64,000 nt of DNA from Bugula neritina (Eukaryota > Bryozoa > Gymnolaemata > Cheilostomatida > Bugulidae). The first letter of the stretch is position 1. Every line of letters begins with the position of its first letter. Shown piece after piece: positions 12,898 to 25,423 of this stretch. The notes below the pieces were generated by a model that did not search any database, was not told the DNA's origin, and saw nothing but the letters and a program-made list of their open reading frames with translations. The DNA lies in the NCBI GenBank assembly GCA_964035545.1, contig OZ037772.1, positions 10,741,318-10,805,317 on the forward strand. The letters run 5' to 3'. A program made the position numbers and the translations under genes.

Positions 12898-14845
12898 ATG
12901 TCTGTATGTCCACTATGTAAGTATAACATTCTGTAAAATTTGCAAACCATATGGTAATATTTGAAACAGACAGTTAGAAACATGTAGAGAGAACTTCTTA
13001 GTAAGTTTACTTATGTATTTTATAAGTATCTTCTTTACCATGTTACAGTTGCTGACCACCAGGAGATTCTTCAAAGATCTAATCACTACCAACAAGAAAC
13101 ATCTGATCACTATGCTGACTGGGAGACTTTTTATGATAGTTTAGACTCTGCAGAACAGTATAAACATCCAGTAAACTTAGACACTTCTACTTCTACTCTC
13201 ACTGCAAACACTCAACCTTTTATTAACATGCCACCTGCTGTATTTGACACTTACCTACCAAATAGTACAGTCAGGAAACATTTGGATTACTGGGAGAATG
13301 TAATTGCGAATCAGAATTCCTCTACTGTAACCTTAGTTCCTTCAACTTCCACAATCAATGCAAGCAATCAAAGCTCTGTCAGCACAGAAGCTACAGTATA
13401 TAACAACTATCTACATCAAGATGAACCTGATGTTCCTTTGTCTGAAGTTATCTCTGAAGCTTTTACAGTCTTAGGACTGAATAGTACATCAGATGTCAAC
13501 TCAACTGGTGAGTTTTTTATGAATAGTTGTAAATTCATTTTAGTGACATTCAAAGTAAATCTTCTAAAAAGAATTGTTTATGAGAATATAAAATTACCAT
13601 AAGTTTGATTAGGTAATTGACATGTAGTTATAAAGTAATTGTAAAAATCAATTACATTAGATATGCAATTAATTACAATTACAACTACAATCACATTTGT
13701 ATACATCAGTTACAAATTACAATCAATTACTTGAAAAAAATGTAAACAATTACAACCAATTGCGATTACAAATTACAATTACCCCAACCCTGATATGTAC
13801 TCTCTATAAATATTATCACTTATACTAGCATACATAATTTCAACAGTATTGTTTGCATAGAAACTCATGCAGTTTTGCATTTATAAGTAATACTTTTTTG
13901 TGAAAATCATAACGCCTATATGAAATGTACTTTTAGAACCACTTCTATGTACATACATAACTAACTTAAATAAAATGTTTTTCTATTTTGAAAATACGTC
14001 TACATAGCTGTACTAAACAAAGAGTCTTGCATTATCAGTTTTGCAAAATTATTTTCTATACTAGTTTATCAAAAGCCTATAATATAATGCGTCATACTAT
14101 AGTTTGTACTGATAAATTTGATGAGCCAGAAGTGATGTTGAAATGTTACAGATACTATTTTACGTTTTGTTTTACAGATCAAATGCAAACGGATTTAAAG
14201 ATAAGAAACTTTTGTGTCAGTCTAGTTGATACAATTTTCGAAATGGCAGATGACTATAAGGTGTTTAGCAGGTTATACAAAGATACAGAGCATAGTGCTT
14301 GTGATACACTGGGTACTGATAGAGCACCTTGTAGAGATGAACAGGATCAAAAAAATGCTCTGGTGAAAGAAGTGAGAGCAAAATCTGATGCTAAACATAA
14401 GAAATTGCAGGCAAAGATAAAAGACTTTCAATGTCTTTTATGTACTTACAAGACTCAACATAAAAGTAATCTTACCCAGCATGTTAGAATACACACAAAA
14501 GAAAAGCCATTTGTTTGCAAAGTCTGTGGTCACGCTTTTACTCAGCAAAGTAATCTCACAGTGCACATGAGAAGACATACAGGAGAGAAACCATTTCAGT
14601 GCAATCAGTGTGACTATAAGACCAGATTTAAGAATAGTCTTATTCAGCACAAATGGAGACACATTGAGAGTAAACCATTTTTCTGCTATGTTTGTAAAAA
14701 GACGTTTACTCAACAATGTAACCTGACCATTCACATGAGAATACACACTGGGGAGAAACCATTTCCCTGTACACTATGTGACTACAAGGCTGCTCGGAGA
14801 GAGCATCTTGTTCGCCATGTAAAAAAACACAACAAAGAAACTTGA
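12898..14845 (+). CDS. C2H2 zinc-finger protein, unit 4 (type A, 5 fingers)
   Basis: Predicted 381 aa, exons 12898..12916, 13049..13507 and 14178..14845, phase 1 introns. The micro-exon is 19 nt and encodes MSVCPL, not MSVYHHE, but keeps phase. Exon 2 is the full N-terminal domain ending [19 protein letters not shown]. Exon 3 is type A with five fingers, the last one with the pair CTLC. The intron 2 frame upstream of exon 3 is open for about 190 bases, so an alternative start there cannot be excluded, but the acceptor TTTTACAG is conserved. A long, mostly open fossil finger segment follows the stop. Confidence 0.75.
13613..13792 (+). repeat. Intron 2 GTAATTG/CAATTAC repeat, unit 4
   Basis: Well preserved copy ending CCCCAACCCTG. 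It lies at the same place in intron 2 as in unit 1, so it was present before the units duplicated. Confidence 0.5.
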
Positions 14846-15569
14846 TTTGCTGCATGGGGATCTATGCATGAAAACGTGAATTTAGAGCGCGGAACTACCA
14901 ATGTATTTGCACACATATTTGATCGGAAACAAGATGTAGTGAGTCCAGCAAAAACAAACTGCAACGAGAAGGAATTTGTACATAATACTTCTGAAGATAG
15001 ATCTACAAAACCGAATAGATTCACTAAACACAGAAAATGGCAGACCAAGATGAAAAATTTCCGATGTCTTTTCTGTAGTCACAAAGCGGAAGGTGAAAGT
15101 AATCTAACCAGGCGTATGAGAGTACACACACAAGAAAAACCATTTGTCTTCAAAATCTGTGGTCATGCTTTTACTCAGCAAAGCCATTTCACAGTGCACA
15201 TGAGGAGACGTACTGGAGAGAAACCTTTTCAGTGCATGTGATCAGTGTGATTATAAGTTTGTGCGGCAATGGGAACTCACTGTACACATGAGAGTACACT
15301 CTAAAGAGAAACCTTCTCAGTGCAACCAATGTGACTATAAGACCAAATTTAAGAGTAATATTGATATGCACAAAAGGAAACACACTGGAAATAAACTATT
15401 TTTCTGCTCTGTTTGCAAAAAGATTGTTACTCAACAAAGTCACCTGACTACTCACATGATAATACACACTGGAGAGAAAACATTTAGATGCAGTGTATGT
15501 GACTACCTTGATTTGCTTGTGAAGTTGGAAAATTTAAGTATTTACAAAGACATGTTATATATGCAGTGA
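14846..15569 (+). pseudogene. Decayed type B finger segment after unit 4 (longest copy)
   Basis: In-frame with unit 4 across its TGA for 396 nt, up to 15241. Motifs: FDRKQDVVSPAKTNC, TKHRKWQTK, then a finger whose first His is replaced (NLTRRMRVH) and one whose first Cys is Phe (FVFKICGHAF). A four-base insertion near 15236 shifts the frame (TGCATGTGATCAG); further fingers continue to 15569 in another frame (CNQC, CSVC, CSVC pairs). This is the most complete copy of the fossil segment and shows it once had at least six fingers. Confidence 0.65.
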
Positions 15570-17355
15570 ATTTCTCATTCCAAACACCAGGAGAACTTCC
15601 ACACTGCTATATCTCTAAGTTAGACGCATCTTATTTGAGACGTTCTACAAGAAATAGCATCTGTCTGCAAAGGCTTTGTATAACTGCATCAGAACATACA
15701 GCTTGAACATATGTGTAAAACTGTTAAATAAATATAAATTATGAGAATCAGACTGGCCTATAAATAAAGTAGACACAATATAATCACCATCTGTGTATAA
15801 TATCCATGGTTAGACAAGAAACACATTGCTTGTACCCTAACTTATTCATCATCATAGATACATCTTATTGCGTGCAACGCCAGGTTTTAACCTTCAACTT
15901 TGAAGTCTGTATGGTGTCTTAGCAAAATATGTATGCATCTGCAATATTTATTGGTTTAAATCTTTCTCTTTTTAATAGTTAAAAGCGTTTTTTACCTAAA
16001 TTTATAGTGAGTCATAAACTTGAATCAGTATTGTTTTAGTTGATTACATTTCCTAGTTATTATAGATATATTATTTTGATAGCATCAATTATGATATTTT
16101 CTCTAATTAAAACATCTTCATGCCGGAGTAACATCTACAGTATGTTGTAACAGATTTAACTCATATATTAGTTTCTTAATTCTAATTAAAATATCTTTGT
16201 ACATTAAAGTTAATTTCACCAAGTAATACATATGTCTTATATATATTCATGTATAGTATTTCAATGAAAACCCCATATAATATGCACACAATATTTATAT
16301 TAGTACATCATATGTTGGATCTTCTTGTTTTATAACAAGTGACAGCATAATATTAATAGTTCAAACAATGAATTTACACCATATGACTCTAGTATCCAGA
16401 CGATACATGAGTGATCATTTCTTTATAGTTGGGTTTCTATAATTATAACAATATACACTATTGCTTTCAACTCTAAAAATATATAACATAATATGCTGAT
16501 TATATAGGCAGAAGCTTTACTGATCTAAAATTATATTTTTATCTATACACTTTTTATTCATTGAGCATTGATTGATATACAAAATTTTAGTTAAATACAT
16601 AAACTGCATGGCATATTATATACCAGCATGTATCAATGGTAGCTCCAAATATACAAACATTATATGAAAGTGGGTTTTTCTCGATATTTAAATCTTTTTA
16701 AAATTATTTTCATAAGTACAGCAAAATACAATTATATATTACTCTTAGCCCTGAAGTTAAACCACAGCACAAGTATATATGCAGAGAAACAACTGACTTA
16801 GAGTTGTCTTACTTTTAATTGTAGTTTTCAGTTATCGAGCAGTGATTCATTTATAAACTCAGCACAAGGCAGTAATGGAAATTCAACAAATAACAATCAG
16901 GAATACTGATGTTTTTTTTATAAAATCAGACTATCAGCCGCTTAATAATCTGTTGACGTAAGCCATTTAATATTAATGGCACAATCATAATTTTTTTATT
17001 GAATATTGCTTTCTATTGCTAATTTGTTTTTGTATTTGCTTATAATATTTTAATAAACCAACTTTGAAATACTTATAATAAAATGTTCTACTGCAGTGAA
17101 CAGAGAAAAATCTTGGCTTGATTTTAGTCAGAGATTATTATTGTTCAATCAGCTTTAAACTGCAAAGCAGCTAACTAGCTGTAGTAAAATGCTTTAGTGA
17201 ACATCTAACCTATGATATTGTCAATGAAGTATTTATAGCATATTTTATCTTGTAGAATATCTACCTTAATGTCATAGTCAATATTTATTTATTTTAATTA
17301 TATTTACATTGTTAATCATCGTTTTTTTTCAGCAGTATCTAAATCATCCATCAAC
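15570..17355. other. Spacer between units 4 and 5
   Basis: No gene seen. Flank type I with AATAAA at 15727..15732, then from about 16590 the type II-like segment also seen at 8610. The conserved upstream block starts at 17149 and ends TTTTTTTCAGCAGTATCTAAATC before the ATG. Confidence 0.5.
17149..17355 (+). promoter_or_regulatory. Conserved upstream block, unit 5
   Basis: Complete block; a three-base insertion (ATC) lies in the leader just before CAACATG. Confidence 0.35.
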
Positions 17356-19213
17356 ATGTCTGTGTACCACCATGAATGTAAGTATATCATTCTGTAAAAC
17401 TTGCAAACTATATATGTCAATATTTGTAACAGACAGTGTAAAGCATGTAAAGACAACTTCTTAGTAAGTTTATTTATGTATGTTATAAATATCTTTTTTA
17501 CCATGTTACAGTTGCTGACCACCAGAAGATTATTGAAACATCTAATCACTACCAACAGGAAACATATCAATATGCTGACTGGGAGACTTTTTATGATAGT
17601 TTAGACTCTGCAGAACAGTATAAACATCCAGTAAACTCAGACACTTCTACTTCTACTCTCACTGTAGACACTCAACCTGTTCTTAAGATGCCACTTGCTG
17701 TATCTGACACTTACCTACCAAATAGTACCACAAGGGAGCTTTCGGATTGCTGGGAGAACATTAGTCTAAATCAAAATTCTTTTCCTGTAAACTCAGTCGA
17801 TCTATTCCAAACAATTATAGATGCAAAATATCAAAGCTCCGTTGAAACAGAAGATTTAGTATGTGACAACTGTGTAACAGAAGAACCTGATGTTCCTCTG
17901 TCTGAAGTTATCTCTGAGGCTTTTACAGTCTTAGGACTGAATACTACATCAGATTTTAATTTAACTGGTGAGTCTTTCTGAATAGTTGTAAACTTATTTT
18001 AATGACATTCAAAATAAATCTTCTAAAAATAATTGTTCATGGGAAGCTAGAATTACCATAAGTTTGATTAAGTAATTGACATGTAATTATGAAGTTATTG
18101 TAAAAATCATTTTCAATAGATATGTAATTAATTACAATTACAACTACAATTACATTTGTATACATCAGTTACAAATTACATTCAATTACTTGAAAATATT
18201 GTAAATAATTACAACCAATTACAATAACAAATTACAATTACTCCAACCCTTATATGTACTTACTATAAATATTATCACATGTACTAGCATACATAACTTC
18301 AACAGTATTGTTCGCAAAGAAACCCATGCAGTTTTGCATTTATAAGTAATACTTTTTTTAAAAAAATTAAATGAAATGTACTTTTATAACCATTTGCATA
18401 TACTTGCATAACTAACTTAAATGTAATGTTTTCTTATTATGAGAATATGTCTACATAGCTGTACTGTACAAGGAGTCTTGCAATAGCCAACAGAATTGCA
18501 GTATGTTGAAATGTTACAGATACTTTTCTACATTTTGTTTTACAGATCAAATGCAAACTGATTTCAAGATAAGAAACTTTTGTGTCAGTCTAGTTGATAC
18601 AATTTTCAAAATGGCAGATGACTATAAGGTGTTTAGCGGGTTATATAAAGATACAGAGCATAGTGCTTGTGATACACTGAGTACTGATAGAGCACCTTGT
18701 AGAGGTGAACAGGATCAAAAAGATCCTCTGGTGAAAGATGTGAGAGCAAAATATGATGCTGAACATAAAAAATTGCAGGCAAAGATAAAATACTTTCAAT
18801 GTCTTTTATGTACTTACAAGACTCAACATAAAAGTAATCTTACCCAGCATGGTAGAATACACACAAAAGAAAAACCATTTGTCTGTAAAGTCTGCCATCA
18901 CACTTTTACTCATAAATGTAATCTCAAAGCACACATGAGAAGACATACTGGAGAAAAACCTTTTCAGTGCAATCAGTGTGACTATAAGACCAGATTTAAG
19001 AATAGTCTTATTCAGCACAAATGGAGACACACTGGGAATAAACCATTTTTCTGCTATGTTTGCAAAAAGACTTTTACTCAACAATCTAACCTGACCATTC
19101 ACATGAGAATACACACTGGAGAGAAACCATTCCACTGTAAACTCTGTGACTACAAAGCTGCTCAGAGAATACATCTTGTTCGCCATGTAAAAAAGCACAA
19201 CAAAAAAACTTGA
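17356..19213 (+). CDS. C2H2 zinc-finger protein, unit 5 (type A, 5 fingers; divergent exon 2)
   Basis: Predicted 381 aa, exons 17356..17377, 17512..17967 and 18546..19213, phase 1 introns. Exon 2 starts and ends like the others, but the middle is strongly changed: after CWENI the sequence reads SLNQNSFPVNSVDLFQTII and CDNCVTEEPDVPL in place of the usual TANQNSSTV...[19 protein letters not shown]. Exon 3 is type A with five standard fingers. AATAAA lies at 19755..19760. Confidence 0.75.
18072..18250 (+). repeat. Intron 2 GTAATTG/CAATTAC repeat, unit 5
   Basis: Same position as in other units; ends CTCCAACCCTT. Confidence 0.45.
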
Positions 19214-19540
19214 TTTGCTGAATGGGGATCTATGCATGAAAACGTGAATTTACAGCGCGGAACTACCAATGTATGTGTACAAATATTTGATCAGAAACAA
19301 GATGTACTTAGTCCAGCAAAAACAAACTGCAACGAAAAAGAATTCGTACATAATACTTCTAAACATAGATCTACAAAACAAGTTAGAGTCACTAAATATA
19401 TAGGAAATGGCAGACCAACAGTGCACACATGAGGAAACACACTGAAGGAAAACAATTCTACTGTATAAACTGTGTGGCTACAAGGCTGCTCAGAGAGTAC
19501 ATCTTGTTTGTCGTGTAAAAAAGCACAAACAAAAAACCTG
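19214..19540 (+). pseudogene. Decayed type B finger segment after unit 5 (internal deletion)
   Basis: Opens in-frame after the TGA (FAEWGSMHENVNLQRG) and keeps FDQKQDVLSPAKTNC. The finger part is removed by a deletion joining GGCAGACCA to ACAGTGCACACATGAGG near 19415, so only the last remnant of a finger is left. Confidence 0.6.
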
Positions 19541-19937
19541 ACTTGCTGGTGAAGTTAGAAAATGTGTAATTATAAAGACGTGTTGTTACGCAGTGAATTT
19601 CTCATTCCGAACTCCAGTGCTTGAAAACTAACATACTGTTATTTCTTTGTTAGACACAACACATTTAAGATTCTACAAGAAACAGCACCTGTCTGCAGAA
19701 GCTTTGTAGAACTGCATCAGAACATACAGCTTGAACATATTAGTAAAACTGTTAAATAAACATAAAATATTATGAAAATCAGATTGGCCTAAATGCAGAT
19801 GTAGCCACAATATAATTATCTATGTCTAATATCCAGTTAGACAAGAAACATATTGCTTGTACCCTAACTTATTCATCATCATATATACATCTTATTGCAT
19901 TTAATGCCAGGTTTTAAGTTTTATCTTTAGAGTCTAT
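19541..19937. other. Short spacer between units 5 and 6
   Basis: Flank type I cut off at about 19960: in other units AAAATAATTATGTATCTGCA continues, here AAAATAATTAT runs straight into exon 2 sequence (CTACATCGAGACG). A TAT shared by both sides marks the join. Everything from the rest of the flank through exon 1 and most of exon 2 of unit 6 is missing. Confidence 0.65.
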
Positions 19938-21498
19938 ATGGAGTCTAAGCAAAATAATTATCTACATCGAGACGAACCTGATGTTCCTCTGTCTGAAGTT
20001 ATCTCTGAGGCTTTTACAGTCTTAGGACTGAATATTTCATCAGATTTCAACTCAAGTGGTGAGTCTTTTGAATAGTTGTAAATTCGTTTTAATGACATTC
20101 AAAAAAAGTTTTCTAAAGAACATTGTTTATGAGACAATAGAATTACCATAAGTTTGATTAGGTAATTGACATTTAATTACAAAGTAATTGTATAAATCAA
20201 CTATATTACATATACATTACATTACAATTACAACTATATACAATCACACTTTCATACATCAGTTACAAATTGAGTTCAATTACTTGAAAAATTGTAAATA
20301 ATTACAACCAATTAAAATCAAAAATTACATTACTCTAACCTTGATATGTACCCCCTATATATTATAAGTATAATTATACCATATACTAACATGCACAAAT
20401 TCAACAGTATTGGTAGCATATAGAAACTCATGCAAGTTTGCGTTTAAAAGTAATATATTTTTGTAAAAATCGTAATGCGTAACTAAAATGTACTTCTACA
20501 GCCACTTGTATATACTTGCATCACTAACTCAGATAAAATGTTTTCCTATTTCAAGAATATGTCTACATAACCGTGCTATACAAGGAGCCCTATATTAGCC
20601 AACAGAATTGCAGTAAAATTATCATCTTCTTATATAGTTTATTAAAATCCTATAACGTAATGCGACATACTATAGTTTGTGCCACTTTGATGAGCCAGAA
20701 GTGATGTTGAAATGTTGCAGATGCTGTTTTACATTTTGTTTTACAGATCAAATGCAACTGGATTTCAAGACAAGAAACTTTTGTGTCAGTCTAGTTGATA
20801 CAATTTTCAAAATGGCAGATAACTATAAGGTGTTTAGCGGGTTATACAAAGATACAGAGCGTAGTGCTTGTGATACACTGGGTACCGATAGAGCACCTTG
20901 TAGAGATGAACAGGATCAAAAAGATGCTCTAGTGAAAGAAGTGAGAGCAAAATCTGATGGTAAACATAAAAAATTGCAGGCAAAGATAAAATCCTTTCAA
21001 TGTTTTTTATGTACTTACAAGACTCAACGCAAAAGTAGTCTTACTCGGCATGTGAGAGTACACACAAAAGAAAAACCATTTGTCTGTAAAGTCTGCGATC
21101 ATGCTTTTACTCATAAATGTAATCTCAAAGCACACATGAGAATACATACTGGAGAAAAACCTTTTCAGTGCAATCAGTGTGACTATAAGACCAGATTTAA
21201 GAATAGTCTTACTCAGCACAAATGGAAACACACTGGGAATAAACCATGTTTCTGCTATGTTTGCAAAAAAACATTTACTCAACAATGTAACCTGACAACT
21301 CACATGAGAATACACACTGGAGAGAAACCATTTCTCTGTACACTATGTGACTACAAGGCAGCGCAGCAAAGTGATCTCACTATACATATGAGGAAACACA
21401 CTGGGGAGAAACCATTCCACTGTAAACTATGTGACTACAAAGCTGCTCGAAAAGGGCATCTTGTTCGCCATTTAAAAAAACACAACAAAGAAACTTGA
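19938..21498 (+). CDS. 5'-truncated zinc-finger unit 6 (type A, 6 fingers) with a possible new start
   Basis: Exon 1 and about three quarters of exon 2 are deleted. The remaining exon 2 end (from about 19960 to 20058) keeps [19 protein letters not shown] and the phase 1 donor. Former spacer sequence supplies an in-frame ATG at 19938, giving [16 protein letters not shown]. Spliced to 20747..21498 this makes 290 aa with six fingers, one more than unit 5 (an extra finger with AAQQSDLTIH). It may be a working short gene, or its exon 3 may be used as an alternative last exon by unit 5, whose donor phase fits; or it may not be expressed. The finger exon has no defect. AATAAA at 22166..22171. Confidence 0.5.
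20162..20343 (+). repeat. Intron 2 GTAATTG/CAATTAC repeat, unit 6
   Basis: Degenerate copy ending CTCTAACCTTG. Confidence 0.4.
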
Positions 21499-21966
21499 TT
21501 TGCTGCATGGAGATCTATGCATGAAAACATGAATTTGCAGTGCGGAACTACCAATGCATTTGTAAACATATTTGATCAGAAACAAGATGTCGTGAGTCCA
21601 GCAAAAACGAACTGCAAGGAGCAGGAATTCGTACATAATACTTCTGCAGATAGATCTACAAAACAGGTTAGATTCACTAAACACAGAAAATGGCAGACCA
21701 AGATGAAAAATTTCCGATATCTTCTCTGTAGTAACAAAGCGGAAGGTAAAAGTAGTCTAAATAGGCGTATGAGAGTACACACAAAAGAGAAGCCATTTGT
21801 CTTCAAAATCTGTAGTCACGCTTTTACTCAGCAAGGTAATTTCACAGTGCACACATACGGAAACACACTGAAGGAAAACCATTTCACTGTATAAACTGTG
21901 TGGCTACAAGGCTGCTCAGAGAGTACATCTTGTTTGTTGTGTGAAAAATCCCAACCAAGAAACTTG
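21499..21966 (+). pseudogene. Decayed type B finger segment after unit 6
   Basis: In-frame with unit 6 across the TGA and open for 396 nt to 21894. The first finger has Tyr for its first Cys (FRYLLC) and Arg for its first His; the second has Phe for its first Cys (FVFKICSHAF). So the frame is open but neither finger could bind zinc normally. Confidence 0.6.
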
Positions 21967-23448
21967 ACTTGCTAGTGAAGTTAAAAAATGAGTCATTACA
22001 AAGACATGTTATACAGTGAATTTATCTTTCCGAACCCCAGTGCAGGAGAACTAACATACTGCTATCTCTTTGTTAGACACATCACATTTGAGACTCTACA
22101 AGAAACAGCATCTGTCTGCAGAGGCTTTGTAAACATACAACTTGAACATATTAGTAAAACTGTTAAATAAATATAAAATATTATGAGAATCAGATTGGCC
22201 TAAATGCAGTTATAGATACAATATAATCATCTATGTATAATATCCAGTTTATAGACAAGAAATATATTGCTTGTATCTTAACTTATTCATCCTCATATAC
22301 AACTCTTTTTGCATTCGATGCCAGGTTTTAGGTTTCAACTTTACAGTCTATAAGGTGCCTTAGCAAAATATGTATTTTATATATCTGTAATATTTAATGG
22401 TTCGAATGGTGCTCCTTTCACCAGTTACAAGCGTTTTTACCTATATATTTTATAGTCAGTCATATATTTGAATCATTATTGTTTTAGTTAATTACATTTC
22501 TTATTTATTATTGATAGATTGTTTTGATAGTTTCAATTCTGATATTGTCTCCAATTAAAACATCTTCATGCCAGAATAACATCTATGTTGCAACATTTTA
22601 AACTCAAATATCAATTTTTTAGTTCAATTATTTCAAAAAGTAATATACACGTCATATATATTCATGTATAATATTTTATTTCAATGAAAACCTTATAATA
22701 TGCACACAATATTTATATTAGTACATCATATGTCGGGTTTCTTGTTGTATAACAAGTGACAGCATGATATTAGTAATCCAAAAACTGAATTTATACCATA
22801 TGACACTAGTATCCAGACTATACATGAGTGATCACTGCTTTAGAGTTGGGTTTCCATAATTATAACTTTGTACATTATCACTTTTAATCCTAGAAATACA
22901 TAACACAGCCTGAGTATATAGGCAGAAGATTTACTGACCTAGAGTGATCTTTCCTATCTATAGCAACTTATAAATTACTGAGTCTTGTGGAATACATGTT
23001 TTATATAAAAAACATGGTGTGATTATGAAACTTAGGGAGCAGCCGTGGTCCAGTGCAGTTAGATGAAAATTAATATGCTACAAATTATATCCATCTTTTT
23101 ACTTTGTTTAAATATGAAGCATATGGAGACAAAATATCAATTTTTGCAAAGTCAACAATAAATACTCGCATGGAATACTAAGGACTTTCTATACGATAAG
23201 TGGAATATTTTGTGGATAAAAATTCTGTCCACTTGAATTATTTGATAATGCGATTATCACAATTTATTTTTATTCATGCATATTAATATAAACTTTTGCC
23301 AGTAATGATGAACATATTATAATGAAATGTTTCATCAGTCAATGGAAAAATTCAGGGCTTGATTTTATTTAAATATTACCATTGCCATTACCAATTGCAA
23401 AATTTTATTTCATCTGCTTCTCAACTGTATTAAGCTAGGTCATCCAAC
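21967..23448. other. Spacer between units 6 and 7
   Basis: No gene seen. Flank type I, with a tRNA-SINE-like head at about 23038-23075. The conserved upstream block present in nine other units is missing here: the sequence passes from TATTACCATTGCC directly to a short AATTGCAAAATTTTATTTC and the leader TAAGCTAGGTCATCC before the ATG. Confidence 0.6.
23038..23075 (+). repeat. SINE-head-like fragment, unit 7 flank
   Basis: GGAGCAGCCGTGGTCCAGTG; the copy closest to the intact SINE head. Confidence 0.45.
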
Positions 23449-25423
23449 ATGTTTGTGTGTCCACCGTGTAAGTATACAACGTTATAAAAAACTTGCAAGC
23501 TAATTGTCAATATTTGAAACAAACACTGTAAAACATGTAGAGACAATGCAATGTGTTAGTAATTTGGTTTAAGTATAAATCTGTAATAAGTTTCTTTATC
23601 TATTATTTTGCAGTTGTTGACCACCAGAAGATTATTGAAACATCTAATCACTACAAACAAGAAACATATCAATATGCTGACTGGGAGACTTTTTATGATA
23701 GTTTAGACTCTGCAGAACAGTATAAACATCCAGTAAACTCAGACACTTCTACTTCTGCTCTCACTGCAAACACTCAACCTTTTATTAAAATGCCACCTGC
23801 TGCATTTGACACTTACCTACCAAATAGTACTGCAAGGGAGCTTTCGGATTGCTGGGAGAACATAACTGCAAATCAGAATTCCTCCTCTGTAAACTTAGTT
23901 ACTTCAACTTCCACAATCAATGCAAACAATCAAAGCTCTGTCAGCACAGAAGCTACAGTATATAACAGCTATCTACATCAAGATGAACCTGATGTTCCTC
24001 TCTCTGAAGTTATCTCTGAGGCTTTTACAGTTTTAGGACTGAATATTACATCAGATGTCAACTCAACTGGTGAGTCTTTCTGAATAGTTGTAAATTCAAT
24101 TTATTAATAACATTCAAAATAAATCTTCTAAAAGAATTGTTCATGAGAAGATAGAATTACCATAAGCTTGATTAGGTAATTGACATGTAATTATAAATAA
24201 TAATTGTAAAAATCAACTACATTAGATATGTAAATAAATACAATTACAACTACAATCAAACTTTCATACATCAGTTACCAATTACATTCAATTACTTGAA
24301 AAAAATGTAAATAATTACAACCAATTTAAATTACAAATTACAATTACTCCAACCCTGGTATGTACTCTCTATAAGTATTATCACGTATACTAGCATGCAC
24401 AAATTCAACAGTATTGGTAGCATAGAAACTCATGCAAATTTGCGTTTAAAAGTAATATATTCTTGTAAAAATCATAATGCTTAAATGAAATGTACTTCTA
24501 CAGCCACTTATATATACTTGCAACACTAACTCAAATAAAAGGTTTTCTTATTTCAAGAATATGTGTACATAGCCGTGCTATACAAGGAGCCTTATATTAG
24601 CCAACAGAATTGCAGTTAAATTATCATTTACTAGTTTATCAAAAGCCTATAATGTAATATACTATACTATATTACTATAGTTAGTACCAAAGTTTGATAT
24701 GAGCTAGAAGTAGCGTTGAAATGTTACAGATACTGTTTTACGTTTTGTTTTACAGATCAAACGCAAACGGATTTAAAGATAAGAAACTTTTGTGTCAGTC
24801 TAGTTGATACAATTTTCAAAATGGCAGAAGACTATAAGGTGTTTAGCAGGTTAAACAAAGATACAGAGCATAGTGCTTGTGATACACTGGGTACTGATAG
24901 AGCACCTTGTAGAGATGAACAGGATCAAAAAGATGTTCTGGTGAAAGATGTGAGAGCAAAATCTAATGCTAAACATGAAAAATTGCAGGCCGATATAAAC
25001 AACTTTCGATGTCTTTTATGTACTTACAAGACGAAACATAAAAGTAATCTTACCCAGCATGTTAGAATACACACAAAAGAAAAACCATTTGTCTGTGAAG
25101 TCTGTGGTCACGCTTTTACTCAGCGAAGTAATCTCACAGTGCACATAAGAAGACATACTGGAGAAAAACCTTTTCAGTGTGATCACTGTGACTATACAAC
25201 CAGATTTAAGAATAGTCTTACTCAGCACAAATGGAAACACACTGGGAATAAACCATTTTTCTGCTATGTTTGCAAAAAGACTTTTACTCAACAATGTAAC
25301 CTGACCATTCACATGAGAATACACACTGGAGAGAAACCATTCCACTGTAAACTATGTGACTACAAGGCTGCTCGGAAAGGGCATCTTGTTCGCCATGTAA
25401 AAAAACACAACAAAGAAACTTGA
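23449..25423 (+). CDS. C2H2 zinc-finger protein, unit 7 (type A, 5 fingers)
   Basis: Predicted 380 aa, exons 23449..23467, 23614..24069 and 24756..25423, phase 1 introns. The micro-exon encodes MFVCPP, shared only with unit 8, and intron 1 also matches unit 8 rather than the others, with acceptor TATTTTGCAG. Exon 2 and the type A exon 3 are intact; five fingers. The linker lysines vary ([11 protein letters not shown]). Because the conserved upstream block is deleted, its transcription may differ from that of its neighbours. Confidence 0.72.
24176..24357 (+). repeat. Intron 2 GTAATTG/CAATTAC repeat, unit 7
   Basis: Well preserved, ends ACTCCAACCCTG. Nearly the same as the unit 8 copy. Confidence 0.5.
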
